DNA of 64,000 nt. Source: Paraburkholderia lacunae. Its GTDB lineage: Bacteria; Pseudomonadota; Gammaproteobacteria; Burkholderiales; Burkholderiaceae. The DNA is taken from the NCBI RefSeq assembly GCF_003353175.1, contig NZ_QHKS01000013.1:176361-240360 (forward strand), read 5' to 3'. The notes under the pieces are model-generated. The model was not told the origin of the DNA, did no database searches, and saw only the letters and a program-made list of their open reading frames with translations. A program made the position numbers and the translations under genes. This document shows, piece by piece, positions 26,134-35,097 of this stretch. Every line of letters starts with the position of its first letter. Positions within the stretch are counted from its first letter, which is position 1.

Positions 26134-26502
26134 ATGCAAGGCTATCAACTGACGTTCTATACCGAGCAGAACCGCAAGCACGGCCATCAGACCGTCTGCG
26201 AATGGCTGTTGCATCAGGTTCGCGAGTTGGGCATTCATGGCGCGACCGTCATCAACTGCGCCGAAGGCATCGGTCACGCGGGCGCGCATCACGCGGCACA
26301 TATGCTCAAGCTTGCCGACCAACCGCAGCAGATCATTCTCGCGGTGACCGACGAGGAAGCCGAGCAGCTACTGGACCTTGTACGTGCGGAACACGTGCGC
26401 GTCTTCTACGTGCGTTTTCCAGTCGAGTTCGGTCAGATCGGCGATGACGTGCCGAGCCACGCGTCCAGACATTTTTCGCTCTTCGGCAAGTCGGCGGGAT
26501 AG
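26134..26502 (+). CDS. DUF190 family protein, copy 2
   Basis: 122 aa from the ATG at 26134, fixed by GGAGG at 26123-26127. It follows the plan of copy 1: QGYQLTFYTEQNRKHGHQTV, LGIHGATVINCAEGIGHAGA, LADQPQQIILAVTDEEAEQL and HVRVFYVRFPVEFGQIG. An extra 16-residue tail (DDVPSHASRHFSLFGK) is present. The two copies are clearly paralogous but diverged, suggesting an old duplication and possibly a heteromeric PII-like complex. The partner protein is unknown. Confidence 0.85.
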   Translation: MQGYQLTFYTEQNRKHGHQTVCEWLLHQVRELGIHGATVINCAEGIGHAGAHHAAHMLKLADQPQQIILAVTDEEAEQLLDLVRAEHVRVFYVRFPVEFGQIGDDVPSHASRHFSLFGKSAG

Positions 26503-26594
26503 GCGCAAGTGCCGGCCTTAGACGCGCCGGCCGGTACGTCAGCTGACCTGCGGAAAGCCGAGAGCCGAAAGCCGAAAGCCAACGGAAACAGTCG

Positions 26595-27827
26595 CTAGAA
26601 CCGCTCCACCCTGAACGGATGAGCATCAACGATCGTTGGTTCGCCGGTTATCATTTCAGCAATCAGCCGGCCGGTCACGGGTCCGAGAGTCAGTCCGTGA
26701 TGGGCGTGCCCGAAAGCAAACCACAGATTCTTGTGATTCCCCGCCGGTCCGATAATCGGCATCATGTCGGCCGTGCAGGGGCGGCGGCCCATCCACGGTT
26801 CATCGTCGAGACGCTCGCCCAACGGAAACAGCTTGCGCGCGATCGGTTCGACAGCGGCGAGTTGCGTGGGTGTCTTGGGTGCGTCGCGGCTGGCGATCTC
26901 TGCGCCCGTGGTCAAGCGGATTCCTCGCGCCATGGGTGCGAGCAGATAACCGTTTTCGACATCCAGCACGGGATGATTGAGGCGCGCCTCAGCGCGTGCG
27001 GCGTAGTGCATGTGATAGCCGCGTTTGACGGCGAGCGGCAGGCGATACCCGAGCCGCGCACTCGCGTGATCCGACCATGGCCCCAACGCGATCACCGCCC
27101 CCGATGCCTGGATCGTCCCCTCGTTCGTATCGACTTCCCATTGAGGACGAAGCGAGTCGGCATCGCCGAAAAAAAAGCGTCCGCCAAGCCGCTCGAAATA
27201 GTTCGCGTACGCCGTGACGAGCGCATTGGGATCGCTGACGGAATCCGACTCGGTATAGAGCAATCCGCCCAGCAAAGCGGTGTCGAGATCGGGCTCGGCC
27301 TGCCGCAAGCGGGTTGCGTCGAGCGATTCGAACGCCACGCCATATTCCTGACGCCATCGCTCCGCGAGCCTTGTTTCAGCGTCCTGTTTCCCGGCAGTGC
27401 GAAAAACCTTCATCCAGCCGATGGGGCGCAACAACGCGCTGGCACCCGCGTCGGCCGCCAGCGCCCGGTGTTCGCTCACGCAATGCTCGATCAACGTGGA
27501 GTAAGAACGCGCAATAGCCGCATGCTTCTCCGGGTGCGAATTGCGCCAGTATTGCCACAGGAATGGCGCGACCTTGAGCATGGCATCGGCGTGGTACCGA
27601 ACGTCGAGCGATTCGTTGCGCACATAGCGGAGCAATGTGCCGAGGTCGCGCGGGAACGCGTAGGGATAAACGCCCTCGCGCTGGATCAGGCCGGCGTTGC
27701 CAAACGATGTTTCATTGCCCGGCGGCTTGCGGTCCACGAGCGCCACCTTGCGGCCGCGCTTCTGAAGATGAACGGCGACCGACACACCCACAATGCCCGC
27801 GCCGAGTACGACAGTATCGAATTTCAT
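26595..27827 (-). CDS. FAD-dependent D-amino-acid dehydrogenase-like oxidoreductase
   Basis: About 410 aa from the ATG at 27827 (GGGA upstream); a second ATG at 27842 is possible. The N-terminal Rossmann motif VVLGAGIVGVSVAVHLQKRG binds FAD, and LVDRKPPGNETSFGNAGLIQ is the DadA-type segment. The C-terminal DEPWMGRRPCTADMMPIIGP and FAFGHAHHGLTLGPVTGRLI complete the DAO fold. Such enzymes oxidatively deaminate D-amino acids or related amines, giving 2-oxo acids and ammonia. It ends a three-gene operon after the MFS and amidase genes, so the amidase may release its substrate. Substrate identity is inference. Confidence 0.88.
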   Translation of the reverse strand: MKFDTVVLGAGIVGVSVAVHLQKRGRKVALVDRKPPGNETSFGNAGLIQREGVYPYAFPRDLGTLLRYVRNESLDVRYHADAMLKVAPFLWQYWRNSHPEKHAAIARSYSTLIEHCVSEHRALAADAGASALLRPIGWMKVFRTAGKQDAETRLAERWRQEYGVAFESLDATRLRQAEPDLDTALLGGLLYTESDSVSDPNALVTAYANYFERLGGRFFFGDADSLRPQWEVDTNEGTIQASGAVIALGPWSDHASARLGYRLPLAVKRGYHMHYAARAEARLNHPVLDVENGYLLAPMARGIRLTTGAEIASRDAPKTPTQLAAVEPIARKLFPLGERLDDEPWMGRRPCTADMMPIIGPAGNHKNLWFAFGHAHHGLTLGPVTGRLIAEMITGEPTIVDAHPFRVERF

Positions 27828-27846
27828 GGTGTTCCCGGTCATGTTG

Positions 27847-29373
27847 CTAGACCGCTGAAATGCCGCTCTGGCTGTCGCCGGTTTGATTGAAGAGAGGAGG
27901 CGCGGTAACGATGGACGTCAGCGAAGGATTCGCGTGAGCGAGCTTCGACACATCCGGCCTCGGCCGGCGCAACATGGGAGAAGGCTCGAAGGCCTGTTCC
28001 AGCGCATGCGCGACGGCGAGTGTTGGCCGGTCGCCCTGAAACGGTCCGATGATCTGTAATCCGAACGGCATGCCGGCGCGATCGACGCCGCACGGCAATG
28101 AAATTGCCGGATGCGTGGTCAAGGTGACCACATAAGTCAGCGCGAGCCATCGATAGTAATTTTCCTGCCCGCGTCCGTCGATTTGCGCGGCGTAGAGTTG
28201 CTGCCACGGAAATGGCGAGACCGGCGTGGTCGGCGAAAGAATCACATCGTAGTGTTCAAATGCACGTTGGAATTTCTTGAAGATGCGCGTCTGCTCGACC
28301 TGCGCCCACGCGCTATCCGCAAGGCTCATGCGCGCGCCGAGTTCATAGTTGGCGCGTGTGTTCGGTCCGAGCTGGCTCGGATCGCGCGCGTAGGCCTCGC
28401 GCAATCCCGCGACAAAACTCTCGGCGCGAATGACGTCGAAGCAGCGGTGCACGTCGCCAAGATCGAAGCTCACTTCCTCGCAGGTATGGAACATCGGCGC
28501 GAGTGCCGCCATGCGCTCGCGAAAGACTTGCCTGATGTCCTGATCGACGTCGCAACAGTTGAAGTCTTCGGTCCAGCCGACCCGCAGCGTGCTCGGATCG
28601 ACGGCGGCGGGCAACGCGAAGCTCAACGGATCGAGCGGCCAGGTCAGCGGATCGCCTGCGGAAACACCGGCTGTCGCGGCAAGCTGCAAGCAGGCCTCGG
28701 CGACGCTGCGGCCCATCGGGCCGACGACCGAGATCGGCGTCCATCCCAGCAACCGGCGTGAATTCGGCACCAGTCCAGGCGATGGCCGGAACCCGACCAC
28801 GCCGCACTTCGATGCGGGTATCCGCAGCGAGCCGCCTGTGTCGGAGCCGGTGCAGACGGGCAGCATGTCGCACGCCAGCGCCGCTGCTGAGCCACCCGAC
28901 GAACCGCCCGCGTTCAGCTCCGGATTGAACGGATTGCCGGTCGCGCCCCACACCGGATTGCGCGTGTTCGCACCGGCACCCAGTTCGGGAACATTGGTCT
29001 TGGCGGTCAGGATCGCGCCCGCTGCACGCAGGCGCTCGACCAGCACGACGTCGCGCGTGGGCACGTTGCCTCGCGACATCGACGAGCCGTAGGTGGTGAG
29101 CAGGCCGGCCGTATCCTCGAGGTCTTTTACGCCCAGCGGCAAGCCGTGCAGCAAGCCGAGCGGCGCCCCGTCGAGGACCTGCTTTTCCGCTTCCCGGGCG
29201 GCTTTCCTGGCCTCCGGGTAAGCCGTTGCCGTCACGGCGTTCACGGCGGGATTGAGCGCCTCGATCCGTTCGATACACGCCTCCAGCAGCTCGACCGGCG
29301 ATATCTCCCTGGCTCCGATCATGCGCCGCAATGCCACGGCGCTCAGGCCGACCAGCTCGTCGTTACCACTCAT
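27847..29373 (-). CDS. Amidase (amidase signature family)
   Basis: The 508-aa enzyme carries the full Ser-cisSer-Lys triad: Lys83 in LPLGVKDLEDTAG, cis-Ser158 in NAGGSSGGSAAALA and nucleophile Ser182 in GSDTGGSLRIPASKCG. The spacing between them (75 and 24 residues) equals that of known members. It hydrolyses a C-N amide bond to an acid and ammonia or amine. It lies between the MFS importer (15 bases upstream) and the DadA-like gene, and its stop is within about 20 bases of that start. Import, hydrolysis and oxidation of one amide substrate is the likely job, by inference. Confidence 0.92.
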   Translation of the reverse strand: MSGNDELVGLSAVALRRMIGAREISPVELLEACIERIEALNPAVNAVTATAYPEARKAAREAEKQVLDGAPLGLLHGLPLGVKDLEDTAGLLTTYGSSMSRGNVPTRDVVLVERLRAAGAILTAKTNVPELGAGANTRNPVWGATGNPFNPELNAGGSSGGSAAALACDMLPVCTGSDTGGSLRIPASKCGVVGFRPSPGLVPNSRRLLGWTPISVVGPMGRSVAEACLQLAATAGVSAGDPLTWPLDPLSFALPAAVDPSTLRVGWTEDFNCCDVDQDIRQVFRERMAALAPMFHTCEEVSFDLGDVHRCFDVIRAESFVAGLREAYARDPSQLGPNTRANYELGARMSLADSAWAQVEQTRIFKKFQRAFEHYDVILSPTTPVSPFPWQQLYAAQIDGRGQENYYRWLALTYVVTLTTHPAISLPCGVDRAGMPFGLQIIGPFQGDRPTLAVAHALEQAFEPSPMLRRPRPDVSKLAHANPSLTSIVTAPPLFNQTGDSQSGISAV

Positions 29374-29388
29374 TGCATTATCTCCGTA

Positions 29389-30675
29389 TCAGGCGAGCGC
29401 TTCGCCGGTGCGGTCCTTGAGCCAGATCACCGGGACGAGCGACACAAGGCAGGCGGCGGCGACGTACCACGCCGGGGCCAGCGGATTGCCCGTCTGTGCG
29501 ACCAGCCAGCTTGCGATAAACGGCGAGAAGCCGCCGAAGAAGGATGCGCTGACCACATAAGTCAGCGCGATCCCTGTCGCGCGAACGTGCTTGGGGAACA
29601 GCTCGGGGATCATGACGAGCACCGGTACGATCTGCCCCGCCACGAGCACTGCGAGTATGCCGGAAACGACGCAGAGCGACATGACCGACGGATGTGCGCC
29701 GAGCAACGCGAACGCGGGATAGACGAGCAGCAGCATCGCTACCCGCGACGCGACCAGTACGCGCTTGCGGCTGAACCGGTCGGCAAGGATGCCCGCGAGC
29801 GGCGCCGCGACGAACAACGCGAGCGAGCTGACGATACCGGAGGTCACGGCCGTCGTCGGCGATAGATGCAGCGCGCGGACGGCATGGCTCGGCAGGAAGA
29901 ACGCGACGATGTACACCGAGACGGAGCCGCCCAGCTCGGCGAAAGTGCCGAGAATGGTGAGCTTGACGTGCGTGCTCAGCGCGGCTTTCAGTGCGCCTTG
30001 TGGCCGAACTGCATCGGTGGAGTGAACCACCAGCGTTTCGTCCAGCCGCTTGCGAATCAGCATGCCGGCCGGCGCCGCGACAATGCCGAGCAGGAATGGA
30101 ATGCGCCAGCCCCATTCGAGCACGGCCTGTTTGGGCAGCAGCACGTTGACGAGCGTCGCGACGGCCGCGCCGAGCGCGAGACCCGCGGCAGTGGCCGCAA
30201 AGTTCCAACTGGCGAAAAAGGCGCGGGTATGGTTCGACGCGTATTCGATCAATAACGTCGTGCCCGGACCGAACTCGCCGCCCGCCGCGAATCCCTGGAT
30301 CAGCCGCGCGGTCAGGACGATGAACGGCGCCGCAAGACCGGCGACGGCATAGGTCGGCGCGCAGGCGATCATCGCGCAACTCAGCGCCATCAGCATGATG
30401 GTGAGGACCATCGCCTTCTTGCGCCCGGCGCGGTCCGCATAGGCGCCGATTACGATTCCCCCGAGTGGCCTCACGACGAACCCCACGCCGAATACGCCGA
30501 TGGACAGCAGGAACTGATTGACCGGCGACGCGCCCGGAAAGAACAGCTGTCCGATCTGAATCGCAAAGAAACTGTAGATGGTGAAGTCGTAGAATTCGAG
30601 GGCCGTGCCGATGGTCGTGGCGGCGATAACGTGCTTCTTCGTCAGACCGGACTTGCTGAGTACGAGCGTAGACAC
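29389..30675 (-). CDS. MFS metabolite:H+ symporter (MHS family)
   Basis: The 428-aa protein has 12 membrane segments. It opens with VIAATTIGTALEFYDFTIYS, the FYDF motif of the MHS family (ProP, ShiA, citrate and dicarboxylate carriers). VRPLGGIVIGAYADRAGRKK is MFS motif A, and RLIQGFAAGGEFGPGTTLLI is also typical. It imports a small organic acid or betaine-like solute with protons. It is the first gene of the operon with the amidase and DadA-like oxidase and is divergent from the XRE-cupin regulator, whose likely operator lies in the shared promoter. Confidence 0.88.
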   Translation of the reverse strand: MSTLVLSKSGLTKKHVIAATTIGTALEFYDFTIYSFFAIQIGQLFFPGASPVNQFLLSIGVFGVGFVVRPLGGIVIGAYADRAGRKKAMVLTIMLMALSCAMIACAPTYAVAGLAAPFIVLTARLIQGFAAGGEFGPGTTLLIEYASNHTRAFFASWNFAATAAGLALGAAVATLVNVLLPKQAVLEWGWRIPFLLGIVAAPAGMLIRKRLDETLVVHSTDAVRPQGALKAALSTHVKLTILGTFAELGGSVSVYIVAFFLPSHAVRALHLSPTTAVTSGIVSSLALFVAAPLAGILADRFSRKRVLVASRVAMLLLVYPAFALLGAHPSVMSLCVVSGILAVLVAGQIVPVLVMIPELFPKHVRATGIALTYVVSASFFGGFSPFIASWLVAQTGNPLAPAWYVAAACLVSLVPVIWLKDRTGEALA

Positions 30676-30719
30676 AATATGCCCCCGTCGAATGGGTGGA
30701 ATCGGTGTGAGTTATCATA

Positions 30720-30744
30720 TACGAGAAAAAATAAAATTCTCGTA
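30720..30744. promoter_or_regulatory. Operator candidate between the MFS operon and the XRE-cupin regulator
   Basis: TACGAGAA (30720-30727) and TTCTCGTA (30737-30744) form a perfect 8-9-8 inverted repeat with an AT-only spacer. A third CCGAGAA half site lies at 30747-30753. It sits 45 bases from the MFS start and about 34 from the regulator start, placed to control both directions. Binding by the divergent XRE-cupin protein is inferred. Confidence 0.7.
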
Positions 30745-30777
30745 TCCGAGAAAAATCGAACTTTGGAAGCAGGCGCG

Positions 30778-31425
30778 ATGGCAAAAGCAGCAGTAGCGGA
30801 AGTGGCGGAGGGCTCGCAGGCTGCGCCGCCGGCGCTCGATCACAAAACGGTCGGCGCGCATCTTCGCCAGGCGCGCAAGCTGCGCGGGCTGACGCTGATG
30901 GAGTTGTCGGAGCGCTCGGGGATTGCCGTGTCGACCATATCGAAGGCGGAGCGCGGCGATATCGCGCTGACCTATGACAAATTCGCGGCGCTTGCGCATT
31001 CACTGGAACTCGACTTCGATGCGATTTTCGGCCGGCGCCGGAAGGCGGCCGCTGGGCCGATGAAACCATCGTTCACGGCATCCGGCAAGCAGGTGATCTA
31101 CGACACGCCGAACTACGAGTACGGCATGCTGGCGAACAATCTGACCGGCAAGCGGATGGTGCCGATGCGGGCTCACATCCGCGCACGCGCGCTAGCCGAT
31201 TTCCCCGAATTTATCCGGCATTCAGGCGAGGAATTTGTTTTTCTCCTGGGTGGAAAACTGGAGCTGCGTTTTGAGAACGGCAAGGCGTTCAAGCTGATGC
31301 CGGGCGACAGTCTCTATTTCGACAGCTCGATCGGGCATGTGTATCTGAGCCTGAGTAAGGAGGATGCCGAAGTATTGGTGTGCTGCGTGGATACGGAAGA
31401 TAACCGGCCGCGCGGCGCCATCTGA
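30778..31425 (+). CDS. XRE family transcriptional regulator with cupin sensor domain
   Basis: 215 aa from the ATG at 30778, with GGAAGCAGG upstream; the frame is open to 30631 through the operator region, which argues against the longer start. The HTH at about residues 20-75 reads AHLRQARKLRGLTLMELSER, SGIAVSTISKAERGDIALTY. A C-terminal cupin (about 125-215) has HSGEEFVFLLGGKLELRFEN, LMPGDSLYFDSSIGHVYLSL. This PuuR-like layout senses a small molecule in the cupin pocket. It most likely controls the divergent MFS-amidase-oxidase operon. Confidence 0.9.
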   Translation: MAKAAVAEVAEGSQAAPPALDHKTVGAHLRQARKLRGLTLMELSERSGIAVSTISKAERGDIALTYDKFAALAHSLELDFDAIFGRRRKAAAGPMKPSFTASGKQVIYDTPNYEYGMLANNLTGKRMVPMRAHIRARALADFPEFIRHSGEEFVFLLGGKLELRFENGKAFKLMPGDSLYFDSSIGHVYLSLSKEDAEVLVCCVDTEDNRPRGAI

Positions 31426-31446
31426 GCGCGCTGCGCGCGATCCGCG

Positions 31447-32739
31447 TCAGGAGAGTGCGTCGAGCAGTCCGTACCACGCGACCCCGGCGCTGATGTAAAA
31501 ACGCTGCAGCGCGTGAAGCGGAATCGGCTTGATGGACGTCGGCGGCAGCGGCAATCCCTGCGCCGTGCCCGCCAGATGCGCGGCGAGATGTTTGCCGAGC
31601 GTGGTCGCCATCGCGATGCCGCGGCCGTTGTAGCCGAGCGCGATCGTCAGTCCCGGCGCCGGGAGATGCACGTGTGGCAGGAAATCGCGCGTGATGGCGA
31701 TGCGCCCCGCCCATCGATACTCGTACTCCACCTCTTTCAGTTGCGGGTAGAGAAGTTGTGCCGCGCGTTCGAGATGCGCCCAGTCCGACGCGCCGCGCGG
31801 CTCGCGAAACGGGCCGCGGCCGCCCATCAGCAGACGTCCTTCGGCGTCACGCCGGAAGTACAGCAGGAGACGCCGCGAATCGGACGCCACTTCGCGCCCC
31901 GGCAGAATGCTAGCGCCGATATCGGCGGGCAGCGGCCGGGTTGCCACGATGAAACTGTTCGCCGCGATCATCGACTGCGCGAGTCCGGGCCAGAGCGAAT
32001 CGCTGTAGCCATTGGTCGCGACGAGGACTTGCCGCGCGTCGATGGTCGGTCCGTTTGCGGTGTGGATGCGCCATCCGCCGTCGCGTTGTTCGAGCTTTTG
32101 CGCGCGCGTCGCGCGATGGATCGACACGCCGCGCGCCATGGCTGCGCGCGCGAGACCGCGGGCGTAACTGAGCGGCTGCACGCTGCCCGCGCGCCGGTCT
32201 ACCCATCCACCGACAAACGCCTGCGTGCCGAGCCGCTGCGTGATCTGCGCGCGGTCGAGCAATTCGACCTGCGCGCCGCGCGCTTCCCACTGGCGCGCCC
32301 GCGCATGCAGCGTGTCCAGCAGCTTCGTCGAATGGGTGGGCTGGATCCAGCCGGCACGCCTCGCATCGCACGCGATACGGTGGCGCTTGATCAGGCCGAA
32401 CACCGTGTCGGCGGCGCCGCCCGCCATGTCCAATATCGTCTCGCCGTCACGCGGACCGAAGCGGCGCATCAGTTCGGCGGGATCGTATTTCAGGCCGGGA
32501 ATCACCTGTCCACCGTTGCGGCCGGATGCGCCCCAGCCCGGCTCGTTTGCGTCGATCACGCATACGTCGATCCCGAGTTCGCTCAGATGCAGCGCGGTGG
32601 ATAGGCCCGTATAACCCGCGCCGACGATCGCCACATCGACACGCTTCGAGGCCTCGAGCGGCGGCGTCGCCACGGCAGGTTCGGCGGTCGCGGCCCACAG
32701 CGAAGGCGGCAACGGCTGGCTTGCTTCGACTCTCTTCAT
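31447..32739 (-). CDS. FAD-dependent amine/amino-acid oxidase (DAO family, PuuB-like)
   Basis: The 430-aa protein has the FAD motif VDVAIVGAGYTGLSTALHLS near residue 30 and VIDANEPGWGASGRNGGQVI, the GASGRNGGQ segment typical of gamma-glutamylputrescine oxidase and related DAO enzymes. YRWAGRIAITRDFLPHVHLP and ALGYNGRGIAMATTLGKHLA near the end complete the family pattern. It should oxidise a secondary or primary amine to imine and aldehyde with hydrogen peroxide or electron-carrier reduction. It is the last gene of the ABC-importer operon, 14 bases after the ATPase gene, so its substrate is probably what the importer brings in. Confidence 0.9.
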   Translation of the reverse strand: MKRVEASQPLPPSLWAATAEPAVATPPLEASKRVDVAIVGAGYTGLSTALHLSELGIDVCVIDANEPGWGASGRNGGQVIPGLKYDPAELMRRFGPRDGETILDMAGGAADTVFGLIKRHRIACDARRAGWIQPTHSTKLLDTLHARARQWEARGAQVELLDRAQITQRLGTQAFVGGWVDRRAGSVQPLSYARGLARAAMARGVSIHRATRAQKLEQRDGGWRIHTANGPTIDARQVLVATNGYSDSLWPGLAQSMIAANSFIVATRPLPADIGASILPGREVASDSRRLLLYFRRDAEGRLLMGGRGPFREPRGASDWAHLERAAQLLYPQLKEVEYEYRWAGRIAITRDFLPHVHLPAPGLTIALGYNGRGIAMATTLGKHLAAHLAGTAQGLPLPPTSIKPIPLHALQRFYISAGVAWYGLLDALS

Positions 32740-32753
32740 CGTGCTGTTCAGTT

Positions 32754-33497
32754 CTACGCGGCTACGTTGTCAGGGGTGAGCATGCGGCGCAGAAATTCTC
32801 GCGTGCGCGGGTGGCTTGGGCGCTCCAGCAACTCGGCCGCCGGGCCCTGCTCGCAGATCGTGCCGTCGTGGAGAAAGCACACGTGGTCCGCGACTTCGCG
32901 GGCAAATCCCATCTCGTGCGTGACGACGATCATCGTCATGCCGTCGTCCGCCAGTCGCCGCATCACGCTCAGCACTTCGCCGACGAGTTCAGGGTCGAGC
33001 GCCGACGTGGGTTCGTCGAACAGAATCGCCTTCGGCTCCATGGCGAGCGCGCGTGCGATGGCGACGCGCTGCTGCTGGCCGCCCGACAGTTCCGCCGGAT
33101 AAGCATCGATCCGATGCGAGAGACCGACCTTGTCGAGCAGGCGCCGTGCTTTTTCGCGCGCTGCGTCGCGCGCTTCCTTCTTCACGTAGAGCGGTCCTTC
33201 GCAGACGTTTTCGAGCGCCGTGCGATGCGGGAACAAGTTGAAGCGCTGAAACACCATGCCGACATGCGTGCGCAGTTCGTGAATCTGTTTCGATTTCGCA
33301 TCGACGCGCTCGCCTTCGACGGTGATCGTGCCCGCATCGTAGGTTTCGAGGCCGTTGATGCAGCGCAGGAGTGTCGATTTGCCCGACCCCGACGGCCCGA
33401 TCAGACACACCACCTGACCCGCGCCGACGCTGAGGCTCACGCCCTTGAGCACTTCCTGATCGTGAAAGCGCTTGTGAATGGATTGAACTTCGATCAT
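32754..33497 (-). CDS. Polar amino-acid ABC importer, ATP-binding protein
   Basis: The 247-aa ATPase has Walker A LIGPSGSGKSTLLRCINGLE, signature ELSGGQQQRVAIARALAMEP, Walker B AILFDEPTSALDPELV and the H-loop IVVTHEMGFAREVADHVCFL. This is the GlnQ/HisP subfamily that drives glutamine, histidine and opine-type importers. Its ATG overlaps the permease stop by four bases (33494-33497), indicating translational coupling. It works with the permease and the substrate-binding protein upstream in the same operon. Confidence 0.95.
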   Translation of the reverse strand: MIEVQSIHKRFHDQEVLKGVSLSVGAGQVVCLIGPSGSGKSTLLRCINGLETYDAGTITVEGERVDAKSKQIHELRTHVGMVFQRFNLFPHRTALENVCEGPLYVKKEARDAAREKARRLLDKVGLSHRIDAYPAELSGGQQQRVAIARALAMEPKAILFDEPTSALDPELVGEVLSVMRRLADDGMTMIVVTHEMGFAREVADHVCFLHDGTICEQGPAAELLERPSHPRTREFLRRMLTPDNVAA

Positions 33498-34150
33498 CGT
33501 TTTCCCTTGAGGCCGAGGCGGCGTTCGAGCCGCCGCAAGCCGTAGACGAGCGGCAGACTGAGCGCGAGATAGAGCAGGGCGACGAGCGTGAATACCGTCA
33601 TGTTCTGAAACGTCGACGAAGCGATCAACTGGCCGGCGCGCGTCATTTCCGCGACGGTGATCGTCGACGCGAGCGACGAGTCCTTCAGCATCATCACGAG
33701 CGTGTTGCCATAGGGCGGCAGCGCGATGCGAAACGCCTGCGGCAGGACCACGCGGCGCATGATCAACGCGCCGCGCATGCCGATGGACTGCGCGGCTTCG
33801 ATCTGCCCTTGATCGATTGCCTCGATCCCGGCACGGAAGTTCTCAGCCTGATACGCCGAATACGCAATGCCGAGCCCGATGAACCCCGCCTGAAACGCGC
33901 TCAATTGAATGCCGAGATCGGGCAGCACGAAGTAGATGTAGAACAGCTGCACGATGATCGGCAGGCCGCGGATCACGTTGATGATGGTGGCCGCGGCATG
34001 CGAGAGCACCTGGTTCGCCGACACGCGCATCAGCGCGAGCGCGAGGCCGAGGATCGTGCTCAGAACAAACGAGCAGAAGGTGATCTCGACCGTGACGACC
34101 GCGCCCTTGAGCAGGATCGGCAGGAAGTCGAGCGCGTTCTGGATGAACAT
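33494..34150 (-). CDS. Polar amino-acid ABC importer, permease
   Basis: The 218-aa inner-membrane protein has about five membrane helices and the HisM/GlnP-type EAA loop (GQIEAAQSIGMRGALIMRRV, VLPQAFRIALPPYGNTLVMM) that docks on the ATPase. FVLPDLGIQLSAFQAGFIGL is typical of the family. A single permease is encoded, so it probably forms a homodimer. It starts 30 bases after the substrate-binding protein stop. Confidence 0.93.
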   Translation of the reverse strand: MFIQNALDFLPILLKGAVVTVEITFCSFVLSTILGLALALMRVSANQVLSHAAATIINVIRGLPIIVQLFYIYFVLPDLGIQLSAFQAGFIGLGIAYSAYQAENFRAGIEAIDQGQIEAAQSIGMRGALIMRRVVLPQAFRIALPPYGNTLVMMLKDSSLASTITVAEMTRAGQLIASSTFQNMTVFTLVALLYLALSLPLVYGLRRLERRLGLKGKR

Positions 34151-34179
34151 GGCGTGTCCCTTTCAAGCCGGTGGCCGTG

Positions 34180-34944
34180 TCATTCCACTTGCCATTTCTT
34201 GATGATCTGCGTGAGCGTGCCGTCCGATTTGATCTTCCGGAGGCCGGCGTTCAGCTTTTCGAGCGTCTCGTTGTCGCCCTTTCTCACGACGAAGCACAAC
34301 TGGCCTTTCACGGACGGCTGATAGCCCTCGACGAGACGCAGCTGCGGATTCGGGTTCTTCTGCAACTGATAAGCGATGATCGGGTGGTCGCCGAAGCCCG
34401 CCTTGATGCGCCCGAGCGCGACGTCGCGCATGATGTCGGCGACCGAATCGTAGGTGCGCACTTCCTTGAAGATGCCTTTCTTGTTCAGCGCATCGACGAA
34501 CGCGGTGCCCACTTGCGCGCCGACAACCTCGCCCTTGAGATCGTCCATCGACGTGTAGTTGCCCTTGTCGTCGGCCCGCACGATGAGACCTTCGCCATAC
34601 GAATAGACCGTGTCCGAGAAGTCGACGATCTGCTGGCGGGCCGGCGTCTTCAGCATCGCGGCGGAGATCACGTCGATTTTCTTCGTGGTGAGCGACGGGA
34701 TCAGCGCGGCGAATGTCGTCTGTTCCACCTTCACGTCGAAACCGGCGGCCTTGCCGGTGGCCGTGATCGCATCGACGAGCAGGCCCTGGATCGAATTGCT
34801 CTTCACGTCGAGGAAGGTGAACGGCACGCCGGTGGCAGTGGCGCCGACCGTGTACGACGGCGCGGCGTGCACCAGTGCCGGCGTTGCCGCGATGACCAAT
34901 CCGGCCATGGCGGCGCCGGCAATACGCTTCACAAACTGGATCAT
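34180..34944 (-). CDS. Polar amino-acid ABC importer, periplasmic substrate-binding protein
   Basis: 254 aa from the ATG at 34944, chosen for GGAGAG 6 bases upstream and a proper signal peptide (MIQFVKRIAGAAMAGLVIAA, cleavage after VHA); the frame is open to 35034. The type II fold is visible in YTVGATATGVPFTFLDVKSN, IQGLLVDAITATGKAAGFDV, IPSLTTKKIDVISAAMLKTP and GEVVGAQVGTAFVDALNKKG. The arginine normally binding the alpha-carboxylate is not obvious in the AMLKTPARQ segment, where Lys and Arg lie slightly further on. This may signal a ligand other than a standard amino acid. First gene of the importer-oxidase operon. Confidence 0.92.
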   Translation of the reverse strand: MIQFVKRIAGAAMAGLVIAATPALVHAAPSYTVGATATGVPFTFLDVKSNSIQGLLVDAITATGKAAGFDVKVEQTTFAALIPSLTTKKIDVISAAMLKTPARQQIVDFSDTVYSYGEGLIVRADDKGNYTSMDDLKGEVVGAQVGTAFVDALNKKGIFKEVRTYDSVADIMRDVALGRIKAGFGDHPIIAYQLQKNPNPQLRLVEGYQPSVKGQLCFVVRKGDNETLEKLNAGLRKIKSDGTLTQIIKKWQVE

Positions 34945-35003
34945 GAGACTCTCCACGACGGTAAAAGACAGCGGTTGAGGTATCGGTACACAGCGTGTTC
35001 GAA

Positions 35004-35058
35004 TCATATTCGAGTCAAAAATATCGAATAACATTATTTGCGTATCGATATTCGATAT
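35004..35058. promoter_or_regulatory. Inverted repeats in the IclR/importer divergent promoter
   Basis: ATATCGAAT at 35021-35029 and ATTCGATAT at 35050-35058 are perfect inverted 9-mers. An additional ATATTCGA is at 35006-35013 and TATCGATA overlaps at 35043-35050. The sites lie between the importer operon (starts 34944) and the IclR gene (starts 35098). IclR regulators bind such AT-rich repeated palindromes, so this is the probable control site. Confidence 0.65.
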
Positions 35059-35097
35059 GCTAACGTCGAAGATGACTATTCACCATTGGGTATTTCC

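Noticed and set aside
29378..31069. 563-aa minus-strand frame
   Set aside because: It is a shadow of the MHS transporter gene in another frame and extends through the operator and the XRE gene; arginine-rich and without family features.
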